DNA of 61,665 nucleotides from DASUZD01 sp036377055 (lineage in GTDB: Bacteria; Actinomycetota; Thermoleophilia; Gaiellales; Gaiellaceae): the NCBI GenBank assembly GCA_036377055.1, contig DASUZD010000007.1, positions 1-61,665 of the forward strand, read 5' to 3'. The notes under the pieces are model-generated. The model was not told the origin of the DNA. It worked only from the letters and a program-made list of their open reading frames with translations, and made no database searches. How positions within the stretch are numbered: position 1 is the first letter of the stretch; each line of letters starts with the position of its first letter. The translations under genes were made by a program, and so were the position numbers. Shown here piece after piece: positions 50,289 through 59,391 of this stretch.

Positions 50289-51095
50289 TCAGGGGCCCGT
50301 GAGTCGCCACTGCTCGGTGTAGACGTTCACGGCACCGCCGCGGACGAAGCCGCAGAGCGTTATCCCGCGGTCGCGCGCGATTTCGACGGCGAGGCTCGAC
50401 GGAGCGCCGACTGCGACGAGCACGGGACACCCGGCGACGGCGGCCTTCTGCACGAGCTCGAACGAGAGGCGCCCGCTGACACAGAGAATCAAGCGGTCGA
50501 GCGGGAGGAGGCGGCGCCCGAAGGCCCAACCGACGACCTTGTCCATCGCGTTGTGGCGGCCGACGTCCTCTCGGACGCAGAGCAGTCGGCCGGCGGCGTC
50601 GAACAGGCCCGTCGCGTGCAGCCCGCCGGTCGAGGCAAAGGTCGGCTGCGCGGCGCGCAGCCGCTCGGGAAGAGCGGCGACGACCGCGCGATCGACGCGG
50701 AGCGCGCTTTCGACGCGCCGAGCCTCCACCGCCACGGCCTCGAGCGCGCCCTTGCCGCAGACGCCGCAGGACGAGCTGGTGTAGAAGCTCCGCTGGATTC
50801 GCGCCGGGTCGAAGCCCGGCGCGTCGACCTCGACCGTGTTCGCGGCGAGGTCCGGCGGAAGCGCAGCCGCCCGCGGCTGCAGGCCTTCGGAAAGGCAGAA
50901 GCCGAGCGCGAGCTCCTCGTCGTGCCCCGGCGTGCGCATCGTAACCGCGACGGGGCGGCCGCCGATGCGGATCTCGAGCGGCTCCTCGACGGCGACCTGG
51001 TCGGTCGTCGAGTCGCCGTCAGGCAGGCGAAGAACCTCGACCCGGGCCGCAGCGTAGGGCGGCGCAGACTCGAGCGCCGGCTCGTCGAGGCCCAT
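50289..51095 (-). CDS. fdhD: formate dehydrogenase sulfurtransferase FdhD
   Basis: A 268-residue protein that transfers sulfur to the molybdenum cofactor of formate dehydrogenase. VAVEEPLEIRIGGRPVAVTMRTPGHDEELALGFCLSEG begins the family core (read in two parts), YTSSSCGVCGKGALE carries the CxxC active cysteines, REDVGRHNAMDKVVGWA follows, and LCVSGRLSFELVQKA ends it. ATG 51095 is chosen since a TACGCT -10 (51108-51103) lies 7 nt upstream; an upstream TTG is less likely. Formate dehydrogenase itself is not in the window. Confidence 0.92.
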   Translation of the reverse strand: MGLDEPALESAPPYAAARVEVLRLPDGDSTTDQVAVEEPLEIRIGGRPVAVTMRTPGHDEELALGFCLSEGLQPRAAALPPDLAANTVEVDAPGFDPARIQRSFYTSSSCGVCGKGALEAVAVEARRVESALRVDRAVVAALPERLRAAQPTFASTGGLHATGLFDAAGRLLCVREDVGRHNAMDKVVGWAFGRRLLPLDRLILCVSGRLSFELVQKAAVAGCPVLVAVGAPSSLAVEIARDRGITLCGFVRGGAVNVYTEQWRLTGP

Positions 51096-51252
51096 GCGCC
51101 CAAGCGTACCGCGGTGCTGCGCCTCCAACCGCCCCCGTGGGGTCCCCGGAACCCCTGTAGTCAGGCTATCGGTTTCGGCGTGGCGTGTCTGTGTCGTAAC
51201 CGTGCCTAACTCGGAACGATCTACGCGCGGCTGCGGTCGAGAGCGCGGACTG
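51096..51252. other. 157-bp gap between fdhD and a small gene
   Basis: It contains the -10 of fdhD (51103-51108) and a short inverted repeat GGGGT-CCCCGGAACCCC near 51140-51156. I see no tRNA, small RNA or small gene. Confidence 0.3.
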
Positions 51253-51579
51253 CTACGGCGCCGCAGCGGCGTCGTCGAGCAGGAAGTCGTAGAGCTCGCG
51301 GTAGGCGTTGACGGCGTCGGCCACGTCGCCGGGATCCCGGTTCTCGTCTCGCAGCACGGTCTCGGTCACCTCGCGTGCGGCCAAGAACTGCGCAATGACC
51401 TCGCGTTCGTCCCCCACCCGCGCGACCGGGTCGTCGAGGTCGTAGCCGCGTGCCTTGAGCATCCGGGCCACGAGGCGGTCGATCTCGGGGAGCGTGTCGG
51501 CCGGATCGTCCTCCAGCGCCGGCTCGAGCGACTCCCACTCCGACTCCCACTCGTGACGATCGATCCCCGGTTCGAGCAT
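51253..51579 (-). CDS. acidic helical protein of unknown function
   Basis: A 108-residue very acidic protein (DRHEWESEWESLEPALEDDPADTLPEIDRLVARML, read in two parts, then EVIAQFLAAREVTETVL and AVNAYRELYDFLL). It is predicted to be helical without membrane segments or Cys. It diverges from purD with 62 bp between. No family recognised. Confidence 0.55.
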   Translation of the reverse strand: MLEPGIDRHEWESEWESLEPALEDDPADTLPEIDRLVARMLKARGYDLDDPVARVGDEREVIAQFLAAREVTETVLRDENRDPGDVADAVNAYRELYDFLLDDAAAAP

Positions 51580-51606
51580 GGGCGCAGCATCGCCGCTGCG
51601 CGGGCT

Positions 51607-51634
51607 TTCAAACCTCCGGACGGCTGCCTACACT
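51607..51634 (+). promoter_or_regulatory. promoter of the purD operon
   Basis: TTCAAA (51607-51612), a 16-bp spacer and TACACT (51629-51634). The purD ATG is 7 nt after the -10, so the transcript is probably leaderless. No PurR-like operator or riboswitch is seen; there is no room for a riboswitch in the leader. Confidence 0.45.
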
Positions 51635-51641
51635 CGCGCCG

Positions 51642-52862
51642 ATGAACGTTCTCCTCGTCGGCTCCGGCGGTCGCGAGCATGCGCTCGCGTGGCGGCTCAG
51701 CACGTCGCCGATGCTCGGCCAGCTGCACGCGGCGCCCGGGAACCCGGGCGTCGCGGAGCTGGGCGACTGCCATCCGGTGAGGGCCGAGGACGTCGAAGGA
51801 CTGGTCGAGCTCGCGCGCGCGCTGGATGCGGATCTCGTCGTCGTCGGCCCCGAGGCGCCGCTGGTCACGGGACTCGCCGACGAGCTTCGGCACGCGGGCA
51901 TCCCGGTCTTCGGGCCTAGCGCGGCGGCGGCGCGGATCGAGGGCTCGAAGAGCTTCGCCAAGGAGGTCATGGCCGCAGCCGGCGTCCCGACCGCGCAGAC
52001 GCTCCCGGTCGCGCGGCCGCCGTGCGTCCTCAAGGCCGACGGGCTCGCGGCCGGGAAGGGGGTCTTCGTCTGTCGCTCGCACGACGAGCTCGACGCTGGG
52101 CTGCGCGCGCTCCGACAGTTCGGTGGGACGATCGTGATCGAGGAGATGCTCGAGGGCGAGGAGATCTCGATCTTCGCCGTCTGCGACGGAAGCACCGCGC
52201 TCCCGCTTCCCTCGGTTCAGGACTACAAGCGCGCGCTCGACGGCGACCGCGGGCCGAACACCGGCGGCATGGGCGCCTTCAGCCCCGTCCCCGGCTTCGG
52301 GGCTGCGGAGGTCGAGGAGCTCGTCGACGCGATCCACGTTCCGGTGCTCGAGGAGCTGGCGCGGCGGCGGACGCCGTTCGTGGGCGCGCTCTTCGCCGGG
52401 CTGATGCTCACGGCCGAGGGGCCGCGCGTGCTCGAGTTCAACGCCCGGTTTGGCGACCCCGAGATGGAGGCGCTCGCTCCGCGGCTCGCCGACGATCTGC
52501 TCGAAGTCCTTGCCGCGGCGGCCGCCGGCGACTTGTCGGGCGCCACGCTCGACGCCGCGCCGGAGGCGGCCGTGACCGTGGTCGTCGCATCGGGCGACTA
52601 TCCGGAGCGCGGCGACGCCGGCACGCCGATCTACGGTCTGGCCGAGGCCGCCGAGGCCGGAGCGCTCGTCTTCCACGCCGGAACCGCGCTGCGCGAGGGC
52701 GGGCTGGTGACGAACGGCGGTCGCATCCTCGACGTGACCGGTGTCGGTCCGACCGTTCCGGCCGCTCGGGCCGCGGCCTACGACGCACTTGGAAAGATCT
52801 CGTCCGCAGGCATGCGCTACCGGAGCGACATCGCTGCGGTGGCGGCAGGTGTCGGTGCCTGA
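51642..52862 (+). CDS. purD: phosphoribosylamine-glycine ligase
   Basis: A 406-residue ATP-grasp enzyme of purine synthesis (second step). It starts MNVLLVGSGGREHALAW, with GNPGV following; the ATP-grasp part has KADGLAAGKGVFVC, EEMLEGEEISIFAVCDG, GPNTGGMGAFSP and LEFNARFGDPEMEAL. Length is standard. It is first in the purD-purE-purB-purC-purS-purQ operon. The stop overlaps the purE start region. Confidence 0.96.
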   Translation: MNVLLVGSGGREHALAWRLSTSPMLGQLHAAPGNPGVAELGDCHPVRAEDVEGLVELARALDADLVVVGPEAPLVTGLADELRHAGIPVFGPSAAAARIEGSKSFAKEVMAAAGVPTAQTLPVARPPCVLKADGLAAGKGVFVCRSHDELDAGLRALRQFGGTIVIEEMLEGEEISIFAVCDGSTALPLPSVQDYKRALDGDRGPNTGGMGAFSPVPGFGAAEVEELVDAIHVPVLEELARRRTPFVGALFAGLMLTAEGPRVLEFNARFGDPEMEALAPRLADDLLEVLAAAAAGDLSGATLDAAPEAAVTVVVASGDYPERGDAGTPIYGLAEAAEAGALVFHAGTALREGGLVTNGGRILDVTGVGPTVPAARAAAYDALGKISSAGMRYRSDIAAVAAGVGA

Positions 52863-53292
52863 GCGCCCGCTCGTCGGGATCATCGTCGGCTCCGAATCGG
52901 ATCGGGAGCGGATGCAGGGCGCGCTGGAGGAGCTCGAGCGGCTCGGAATCCCGCACGAGTTCGAGGTCCGCTCGGCGCACCGCAGCCCCGCCGAGGTCGC
53001 GGCGTACTGCCGGAGCGCGCGGGAGCGCGGGCTACGCGTGCTGATCGCGGGCGCCGGGCTGGCGGCGGCGCTGCCGGGGGTCGCAGCCGCGCACACCGAC
53101 CTTCCAGTGATCGGCGTGCCGCTCCGGTCGTCGAAGAGCGTGCTCGACGGACTCGATGCGCTGCTCTCGATCGTGCAGATGCCGCCCGGGGTCCCGGTCG
53201 CGTGCGTCGGGGTCGACAACGCGCGCAACGCCGCGCTGCTCGCCGCACGAATCCTCGGGCGACCTGATCCGCCTCTAGAATCGCGGCGGTGA
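52855..53292 (+). CDS. purE: N5-carboxyaminoimidazole ribonucleotide mutase
   Basis: A 145-residue class I PurE. VGIIVGSESDRERMQGALEEL, then EVRSAHRSPAEVAAYC (catalytic His) and VLIAGAGLAAALPGVAAAHTDLPVIGVP and GVDNARNAALLAARIL are the expected blocks. GTG 52855 overlaps the purD stop by 8 bp; another GTG is two codons upstream. No purK follows, so the substrate must come from a purK elsewhere in the genome. Its TGA overlaps the purB GTG. Confidence 0.94.
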   Translation: MPERPLVGIIVGSESDRERMQGALEELERLGIPHEFEVRSAHRSPAEVAAYCRSARERGLRVLIAGAGLAAALPGVAAAHTDLPVIGVPLRSSKSVLDGLDALLSIVQMPPGVPVACVGVDNARNAALLAARILGRPDPPLESRR

Positions 53293-54605
53293 TCGCCCGC
53301 TACTCCCGTCCGGCCATGGCCAGGATCTGGTCGGAGGAGAGCAAGCTGGCCGCGTGGCTCGAGGTCGAGCTCGCGGCGACCGAGGCGCTCGCCGAGACCG
53401 GCGCGATCCCCACCGCCGCAGCCGCCGAGATCCGGGAGCGCGCGACGGCGCCGACGCCTGAGCGAGTCGCGGAGCTCGAGGCGGTGACCGACCACGACGT
53501 CGCCGCCTTCGTCGACGCGGTGGCGGAGCAGCTCGGCGAGGCGGGGCGTTACTTCCACTACGGCCTGACGTCTTCCGACGTGGTCGATACGGGCGTGTCG
53601 CTCCAGATCCGCGCCGCGGGAGCCCTCGTGCTCGAGGGGTTGGACTCCGTATTCGACGCGGTCGTGCGTCGGGCGGAGGAGTATCGGACGACGTTGCAGA
53701 TCGGGCGGACACACGGGATCCACGCGGAGCCGATCACGTTCGGGTGGAAGCTCGCAGGCTGGGCGTTCGAGCTCGATCGGGCGCGCAGGCGGGTCGCGGC
53801 CGCGCTGGAGCTGAACCGCGTCGGGCAGCTCTCGGGAACGGTCGGCACATACGGCGTGCTCGACCCCGACGCCGAACGGATCGCGTGCGAGCGGCTCGGG
53901 CTCGAGCCGGAGCCGGCTTCGACGCAGGTCGTCCCGCGCGATCGGCATGCGGACCTGCTCGCCGCGCTCGCGCTCGCGGCGACCTCGCTGGAACGGTTCG
54001 CGACCGAGATCCGCCATCTCGCCCGGACGGAGGTCGGCGAAGTGGAGGAGCCGTTCGGGCGCGGGATGAAGGGCTCGTCCGCCATGCCGCACAAGCGAAA
54101 CCCGAAGGTCTCCGAGCGCATCTGCGGCCTGGCTCGAGTCGTGCGCGCTGCTTCGATCGTCGGCATGGAGAACATCCCGCTCTGGCACGAGCGCGACATC
54201 TCGCAGTCGGCGGCCGAGCGGGTCGTCATCCCCGACGCCTTTCTGGCGCTCGACTACATGCTCGATCGGTTCCGCTGGGTCGTCGAGGGGCTCGTCGTGC
54301 ATCCGGAGCGGATGCGCGCGAACCTCGAGGCGAGCCACGGGCTGTACTTCAGCCACCGGCTGCTGCTCGCGCTCGTCGACGCAGGGCTCGGCCGCGACGA
54401 CGCCTACCGGATCGTCCAGGCGCACGCCATGCGGGCATGGGACGAGAAACGCGATCTTCGCGAGCTGGTCGCGGCCGACGAGCGGGTGGCCGAGCGCGTC
54501 GACCTCGACGCCGTCTTCGACCTCGACGCGACGATCCGCCACATCGACGCGGTCTTCGAGCGCCTGCACGCCCTCGTCCGGAAGGAGGAACCTGTTCATG
54601 CCTGA
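53289..54605 (+). CDS. purB: adenylosuccinate lyase
   Basis: A 438-residue member of the fumarase/aspartase superfamily acting twice in purine synthesis. It starts with IARYSRPAMARIWSEESKLAAWLEVE; HYGLTSSDVVDTG, QIGRTHGIHAEPITFG (catalytic His), GTVGTYG and SSAMPHKRNPKVSERI (the catalytic Ser loop) are intact. GTG 53289 overlaps the purE stop (GTGA). The purC ATG lies 8 bp before its end. Confidence 0.96.
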   Translation: MIARYSRPAMARIWSEESKLAAWLEVELAATEALAETGAIPTAAAAEIRERATAPTPERVAELEAVTDHDVAAFVDAVAEQLGEAGRYFHYGLTSSDVVDTGVSLQIRAAGALVLEGLDSVFDAVVRRAEEYRTTLQIGRTHGIHAEPITFGWKLAGWAFELDRARRRVAAALELNRVGQLSGTVGTYGVLDPDAERIACERLGLEPEPASTQVVPRDRHADLLAALALAATSLERFATEIRHLARTEVGEVEEPFGRGMKGSSAMPHKRNPKVSERICGLARVVRAASIVGMENIPLWHERDISQSAAERVVIPDAFLALDYMLDRFRWVVEGLVVHPERMRANLEASHGLYFSHRLLLALVDAGLGRDDAYRIVQAHAMRAWDEKRDLRELVAADERVAERVDLDAVFDLDATIRHIDAVFERLHALVRKEEPVHA

Positions 54606-55461
54606 GGCCCTGGCTCACGTCGGCACCGGCAAGGTGCGGGAGCTGTACGCGATCGACGACGACCGGCTCCTGCTCGTCGCGAGCGACCGCATCTCGACAT
54701 TCGACGTCGTCCTGCCGACCGAGATCCCCGACAAAGGGAAGGTGCTGACCGGTCTCTCTGCCTTCTGGTTCGCGCGCACGCGCGACGTCTGCCCGAACCA
54801 CCTGCTCGGTCTCCGCGACGACGGGCGGTCGACCGTGTGCAGGCGGCTCGAGATGCTTCCGCTGGAGTGCGTCGTTCGCGGGTATCTCGCCGGCTCCGGC
54901 TGGAGCGACTACCGCCGGACCGGCGCCGTCTGTGGCCACCTCCTACCGACAGGGCTCGCGGAGTCGGAGCGGCTCCCCGAGCCGATCTTCACTCCGGCGA
55001 CGAAGGCGCAGACCGGACACGACGAGAACATCGATCGCGATCGCGCGGCCGAGGTCGTCGGCGCCGAGCGGCTCCAGGAGCTCGAGCACGTCTCGCTCGC
55101 GCTCTACCGGCTCGCCTCGGTGTACGCGGCCGAGCGCGGGATCCTGATCGCGGACACCAAGTTCGAGTTCGGGATCGACGACGACGGCGCGCTGGTGCTC
55201 GGCGACGAGGCCTTCACACCCGACTCGTCGCGGTTCTGGCCGGCCGACGAGTACGCGCCGGGCACCCCGCAGCCCTCGTTCGACAAGCAGTTCGTGCGCG
55301 ACTACTGCGAGGCGCTCGGATGGGACAAGACGCCGCCCGGACCGGAGCTCCCCGACGAGGTGGTCGCAGGCACCCGCGCCCGCTACGTCGAGGCGTTCGA
55401 GCGCCTCACCGGCCGCTCGTTCGACGAGTACCTCGCGAATCCGGAGCTGGCGGTCTCGTGA
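54598..55461 (+). CDS. purC: SAICAR synthetase
   Basis: A 287-residue enzyme linking CAIR to aspartate with ATP. GKVRELYAIDDDRLLLVASDRISTFDVVLP is the usual start (in two parts), with ECVVRGYLAGSGWSDYRRTG, TPATKAQTGHDENI, LIADTKFEFG, LGDEAFTPDSSRFW and PQPSFDKQFVRDYCE following. ATG 54598 lies within the purB end (8-bp overlap) after GAAGGAGGAA. Length fits the longer form of PurC. Confidence 0.96.
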   Translation: MPEALAHVGTGKVRELYAIDDDRLLLVASDRISTFDVVLPTEIPDKGKVLTGLSAFWFARTRDVCPNHLLGLRDDGRSTVCRRLEMLPLECVVRGYLAGSGWSDYRRTGAVCGHLLPTGLAESERLPEPIFTPATKAQTGHDENIDRDRAAEVVGAERLQELEHVSLALYRLASVYAAERGILIADTKFEFGIDDDGALVLGDEAFTPDSSRFWPADEYAPGTPQPSFDKQFVRDYCEALGWDKTPPGPELPDEVVAGTRARYVEAFERLTGRSFDEYLANPELAVS

Positions 55462-55705
55462 GGGCCACCGTCCTCGTCCGGCCGAAGCGGGGCATCCTCG
55501 ATCCACAAGGTCAGGCCGTCGCGAGCTCGCTCCGGCAGCTCGGCTTCGCGGTCGACGAAGCGAGGGTCGGACGGGTAGTCGACCTCGAGGTCGAGGCGAG
55601 CGATCCGGCCGACGCCCGCGCGCAACTCGAGCGGATGTGCGAGCAGCTGCTCGCGAACCCGCTGATCGAGACCTTCGAGATCGACGTGCCGGGCGTGCCG
55701 ACGCC

Positions 55706-55709
<4 letters not shown>
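55458..55709 (+). CDS. purS: FGAM synthase subunit PurS
   Basis: An 83-residue protein. ATVLVRPKRGILDPQGQAVASSLRQLGF and VGRVVDLEV are typical, followed by ERMCEQLLANPLIETFEIDV. PurS links PurQ and PurL in the three-part FGAM synthase of Gram-positive and actinobacterial lineages. GTG 55458 overlaps the purC stop (GTGA) and the purS stop overlaps the purQ GTG. purL lies outside the window. Confidence 0.93.
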
Positions 55710-56404
<695 letters not shown>

Positions 56405-56492
56405 CGACCGCAACCCGGAGAGCGCTCACACCGTTGTCTCTGCACGAGCGCTGGCACAGTGGCCGGCGCATGGACCGGAAGGACGGACGGCT

Positions 56493-56666
56493 GTGAGGGT
56501 GTTGCTCTACCTCGTGGGCCTCGCGATCAGCATGGGGATCGGCGCGTGGATCGCCACGCTCAAGAACCGCGCGTGGTGGGTTGGCGCGCTGCTCGGGATC
56601 CTCGGGATCATCGGCTGGATCATCACGGCGCTGCTTCCCAAGCGGACCGCGACGAGCACGACCTAG
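56493..56666 (+). CDS. 57-residue membrane protein
   Basis: A 57-residue protein with two hydrophobic helices (VLLYLVGLAISMGIGAWIA and WWVGALLGILGIIGWIITALL) joined by KNRA, and a short basic tail. GTG 56493 has a GGAAGGACGG before it at a slightly long distance. It lies 88 bp after purQ on the same strand. Function unknown. Confidence 0.55.
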   Translation: MRVLLYLVGLAISMGIGAWIATLKNRAWWVGALLGILGIIGWIITALLPKRTATSTT

Positions 56667-56720
56667 CGCTTAGCGACGGGCCACCGCCGGACGGGCCGGA
56701 CGCCTCGATTGTCCGGAACC

Positions 56721-57008
56721 TCAGCTCATCGCGATCGCCTCCGCCAGGTCGGGGTGGTCGACGAGGGCTGCCCGGAGCCGCTCGAGATCGCGCGTCCGGA
56801 GCGTCACGGGCCCGCGCCGCCCGACGCCGCCGGTCGAGTACGAGAAGCGGACGAGCCGCTCGCCCTTCTCGGTCTCGAGCAGCTGGACGATCGTCGCGAA
56901 GTGCTTCTCGCCCGCACGCTGCTGCACCCGGACCTCGTCGAGAAGCGAGGCGGAGCCCCACGGCGTGGCCTTCCGGTCGGCCAGCTTGGCAGCGTTCGGT
57001 GTCGTCAT
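56721..57008 (-). CDS. small protein of unknown function
   Basis: A 95-residue protein (LLDEVRVQQRAGEKHFATIVQLLETEKGERLVRFSYSTGG read in two parts, then GPVTLRTRDLERLRAAL). The mixed beta-alpha pattern suggests a compact domain. ATG 57008 is chosen since TACGTT lies 7 nt upstream; the frame stays open for 21 more codons with no better start. It diverges from the dioxygenase gene. No family recognised. Confidence 0.55.
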   Translation of the reverse strand: MTTPNAAKLADRKATPWGSASLLDEVRVQQRAGEKHFATIVQLLETEKGERLVRFSYSTGGVGRRGPVTLRTRDLERLRAALVDHPDLAEAIAMS

Positions 57009-57132
57009 GCGAGACAACGTAGCCGAACCGCACGAGCCGTCTGTAACCGATCCGTGCCGAATGTGTGACAACCGCCGCCGCGCTTCACCCCGCTCTCAGC
57101 TGCTCCACAGGAAAGCGCGATACCGTCGCGGC

Positions 57133-57816
57133 ATGGACGAGCTTCTGACCCGCCGCGGCTCCATCGCACGGCTCGCGGGACTCGTGGCGGGCGCCGTCGG
57201 CGGAGCCGGATGGAAGTTCGGCGCCGCCCAAGGCGCCGGGCCTGCGGGCGTCGCATCCGGCGCGGTCACATGCGTCCTGACGCCGGAGCAGACCGAGGGC
57301 CCGTATTACATCGCGAACGAGAAGGTACGCCGCAACATCACCGAGGGCAGGCCGGGCACGCCGCTGACGCTCAGGCTCACGGTCGTGGACGCATCGACAT
57401 GCAGGCCGATCGAAGGCGCCGCGGTCGACATCTGGCACGCGGACGCAGCGGGTGTCTACTCGGGCTTCGGCCAGGGCGCACGAAACAGGGCCTTCATGCG
57501 CGGAATCCAGCGCACAGACGCCAAGGGAATCGCCACCTTCCGCACGGTCTACCCCGGCTGGTACCAGGGCCGCACGGTGCACATCCACGTCAAGGTCCAC
57601 GTCGGCGGCAACGTCGTCCACACCGGCCAGCTGTACTTCTCGGACGCGCTGACGGACATCGTGTACCGGAAGCCCCCGTACTCGAGCCGGCCGGGACGGG
57701 ACGTCCGCAACGCAAAGGACTTCGTCTTCGCGAACGGCGGCAAGCGATCGATGCTCACGGTCCGCCGGAGCGGCGCCGGTTACCTCGGCACGATCGCGAT
57801 GGGCGTGGCTCGATAG
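57133..57816 (+). CDS. intradiol ring-cleavage dioxygenase family protein
   Basis: A 227-residue protein. The N-terminus (LLTRRGSIARLAGLVAGAVGG) looks like a twin-arginine signal, so it is probably exported. The dioxygenase fold is seen in TEGPYYI, PIEGAAVDIWHADAAGVYSGF (first Tyr ligand) and YPGWYQGRTVHIHVKVH (second Tyr and both His ligands), giving the full iron site. Substrate is an aromatic diol or a related compound; exported members have poorly known roles. ATG 57133 lies 6 nt after TACCGT. Confidence 0.82.
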   Translation: MDELLTRRGSIARLAGLVAGAVGGAGWKFGAAQGAGPAGVASGAVTCVLTPEQTEGPYYIANEKVRRNITEGRPGTPLTLRLTVVDASTCRPIEGAAVDIWHADAAGVYSGFGQGARNRAFMRGIQRTDAKGIATFRTVYPGWYQGRTVHIHVKVHVGGNVVHTGQLYFSDALTDIVYRKPPYSSRPGRDVRNAKDFVFANGGKRSMLTVRRSGAGYLGTIAMGVAR

Positions 57817-57828
57817 CGTCCGCAGGCG

Positions 57829-58767
57829 ATGCCTGCGGCGACCGTGCTGGACGCGATCGGGAACACGCCCCTCGTCCGCCTGCGCGCGCTCGCGCCGCGG
57901 AACGGGGCCGAGCTCTGGATCAAGCTCGAGTACCTGAACCCGACCGGATCGATGAAGGACCGCATGGCGCTCTCGATGATCGACGGCGCCGAGCGGGACG
58001 AGCTGATAGCACCCGGCGCGACGGTCGTCGAGTACACTGGCGGGAGCACCGGACCGGCGCTCGCGCTCGTCTGCCGCGCGAAGGGCTACCGCGCGCGGAT
58101 CGTCATCTCGGACTGCTTCAGCGAGGAGCGGCTCCAGCTGATGCGGGCGCTCGGGGCGGAGCTGGAGGTCATCCCGGCCGTCGAAGAGCGCGGGCGCGTG
58201 ACCGCGCAGGACATCCACAACATGGTCGAGCGCGCCGCGGAGCTCGCGCGCGAGGAGGGCGCCTACGCGACCGACCAGTTCAACAACCCGTACGTCATCC
58301 CCGGTCACCGGGAGCGGCTCGGTCGTGAGATCTGGGAGCAGAGCGAGGGACGCGTAACGGCCTTCTGCCACGGCATCGGCACGGCCAGCTCACTGATGGG
58401 CGTCTCGCAGGCGCTCGAGGCGCGGAACGCCGACGTTCGTGTCGTCGCGCTCGAGCCGTCGGGGTCGGCCGCGATCAGCGGCGGGCCGAGCGGGTCGTTC
58501 GCGATGCAGGGCTGGACCGGGATCGTCCCGCCGCACTTCGAGCGCGAGCGCGTCGACGACGTCTGGACGATCGAGGACGGCGAAGCGATCGAGACGACGA
58601 GGCGCCTCGCCCAGGAGGAGGGCATCTTCGCCGGCGTCTCGACGGGCGCGAACGTCGCAGGCGCTCTTCGGCTCGCGGACGAGCTCGGGCCGGACGCGGT
58701 TGTCGTCACGCTCGCCGTCGACACCGGCTTCAAGTACATGACCGGCGAGCCCTACACGAGCATGTGA
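57829..58767 (+). CDS. cysteine synthase family PLP enzyme
   Basis: A 312-residue fold type II PLP enzyme. The PLP Lys lies in LNPTGSMKDRMALSMI, the phosphate loop is GTASSLMG, and the substrate loop reads EYTGGSTGPALALVC. It resembles O-acetylserine sulfhydrylase and cystathionine beta-synthase cores, but the substrate loop TGGSTG differs from the TSGNTG of classical CysK, so the nucleophile or donor may differ. ATG 57829 follows the dioxygenase stop by 12 bp. Confidence 0.82.
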   Translation: MPAATVLDAIGNTPLVRLRALAPRNGAELWIKLEYLNPTGSMKDRMALSMIDGAERDELIAPGATVVEYTGGSTGPALALVCRAKGYRARIVISDCFSEERLQLMRALGAELEVIPAVEERGRVTAQDIHNMVERAAELAREEGAYATDQFNNPYVIPGHRERLGREIWEQSEGRVTAFCHGIGTASSLMGVSQALEARNADVRVVALEPSGSAAISGGPSGSFAMQGWTGIVPPHFERERVDDVWTIEDGEAIETTRRLAQEEGIFAGVSTGANVAGALRLADELGPDAVVVTLAVDTGFKYMTGEPYTSM

Positions 58768-58778
58768 GAGGAGGCGCG

Positions 58779-59069
58779 GTGTACGCGCACGTAGTCAGGT
58801 TCCAGGACTCGGCGCAGGATCTCGAGGACGGCATCGCGCACGTGCTCGACGAGGTCGTCCCGGCCGCGGATTCGCTCGAAGGCGTTCGCGGGCTCTGGCT
58901 CGTCGACCGTGAGAGCGGCGAGCGCTTGTCGGTGATGGTGTTCGCGGACGAGGACTCAGCCGATGCGCTCTTCGCCGCCGTCGCCGAGCGTCGCGCTGCG
59001 GATCCGGACCGCAACCGGCCGGCGCCCGTCGGCTCCAAGCGCTACGACATGTACGCCAGCGCCGGCTAG
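58779..59069 (+). CDS. small ferredoxin-fold (ABM-like) protein
   Basis: A 96-residue protein. VYAHVVRFQDSAQDLEDGI, then GVRGLWLVDRESGERLSVMVFADEDSADAL has the strand-helix pattern of antibiotic-biosynthesis-monooxygenase-like dimeric alpha/beta barrels. No catalytic residues can be named. GTG 58779 has GAGAGGAGG upstream, whereas GTG 58764 overlaps the preceding stop and lacks one. It follows the PLP-enzyme gene and may be co-transcribed. Confidence 0.55.
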   Translation: MYAHVVRFQDSAQDLEDGIAHVLDEVVPAADSLEGVRGLWLVDRESGERLSVMVFADEDSADALFAAVAERRAADPDRNRPAPVGSKRYDMYASAG

Positions 59070-59284
59070 CGGTCGCGTTCGGCGAGCCAGGCGGCGAAGC
59101 GTCCGGCAGGCGACTCGAGCCACGCGGCGAGCTCGCCGTCGAAGAGCTCGACCTCGTCGCGGAGCTGGAAGACGCGGAAGTCGAGCCGCCGCTCGTCGTC
59201 GCACTCGTGCCGCTCGTCTCCGCGCGCCACCGTCGCGCCGCAGTCCGGGCACGGGAGGTGTTGGGGTTGGGGGAACTCGAGCAT
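59066..59284 (-). CDS. small zinc-ribbon-like protein
   Basis: A 72-residue protein beginning MLEFPQPQHLPCPDCGATV, with a CPDCG knuckle and a later HEC that together could bind zinc, then an acidic helical part (DEVELFDGELAAWLESPAG) ending AAWLAERDR. It converges on the 58779 gene with a 4-bp overlap. Function unknown. Confidence 0.55.
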   Translation of the reverse strand: MLEFPQPQHLPCPDCGATVARGDERHECDDERRLDFRVFQLRDEVELFDGELAAWLESPAGRFAAWLAERDR

Positions 59285-59391
59285 CGCTGCCGAACGGACC
59301 GCGGGATTCCGCGGGCACCCCCTGAACCCTTCATCGGCAGCGGGCTCGCAAAGGAGGAGGACCGCCGCCGGAGCGGCGGCCCTCGACAGGA

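Noticed and set aside
56405..56492. A sigma-54-type promoter after purQ (CTGGCAC)
   Set aside because: The downstream TTGC element at the fixed distance is missing.
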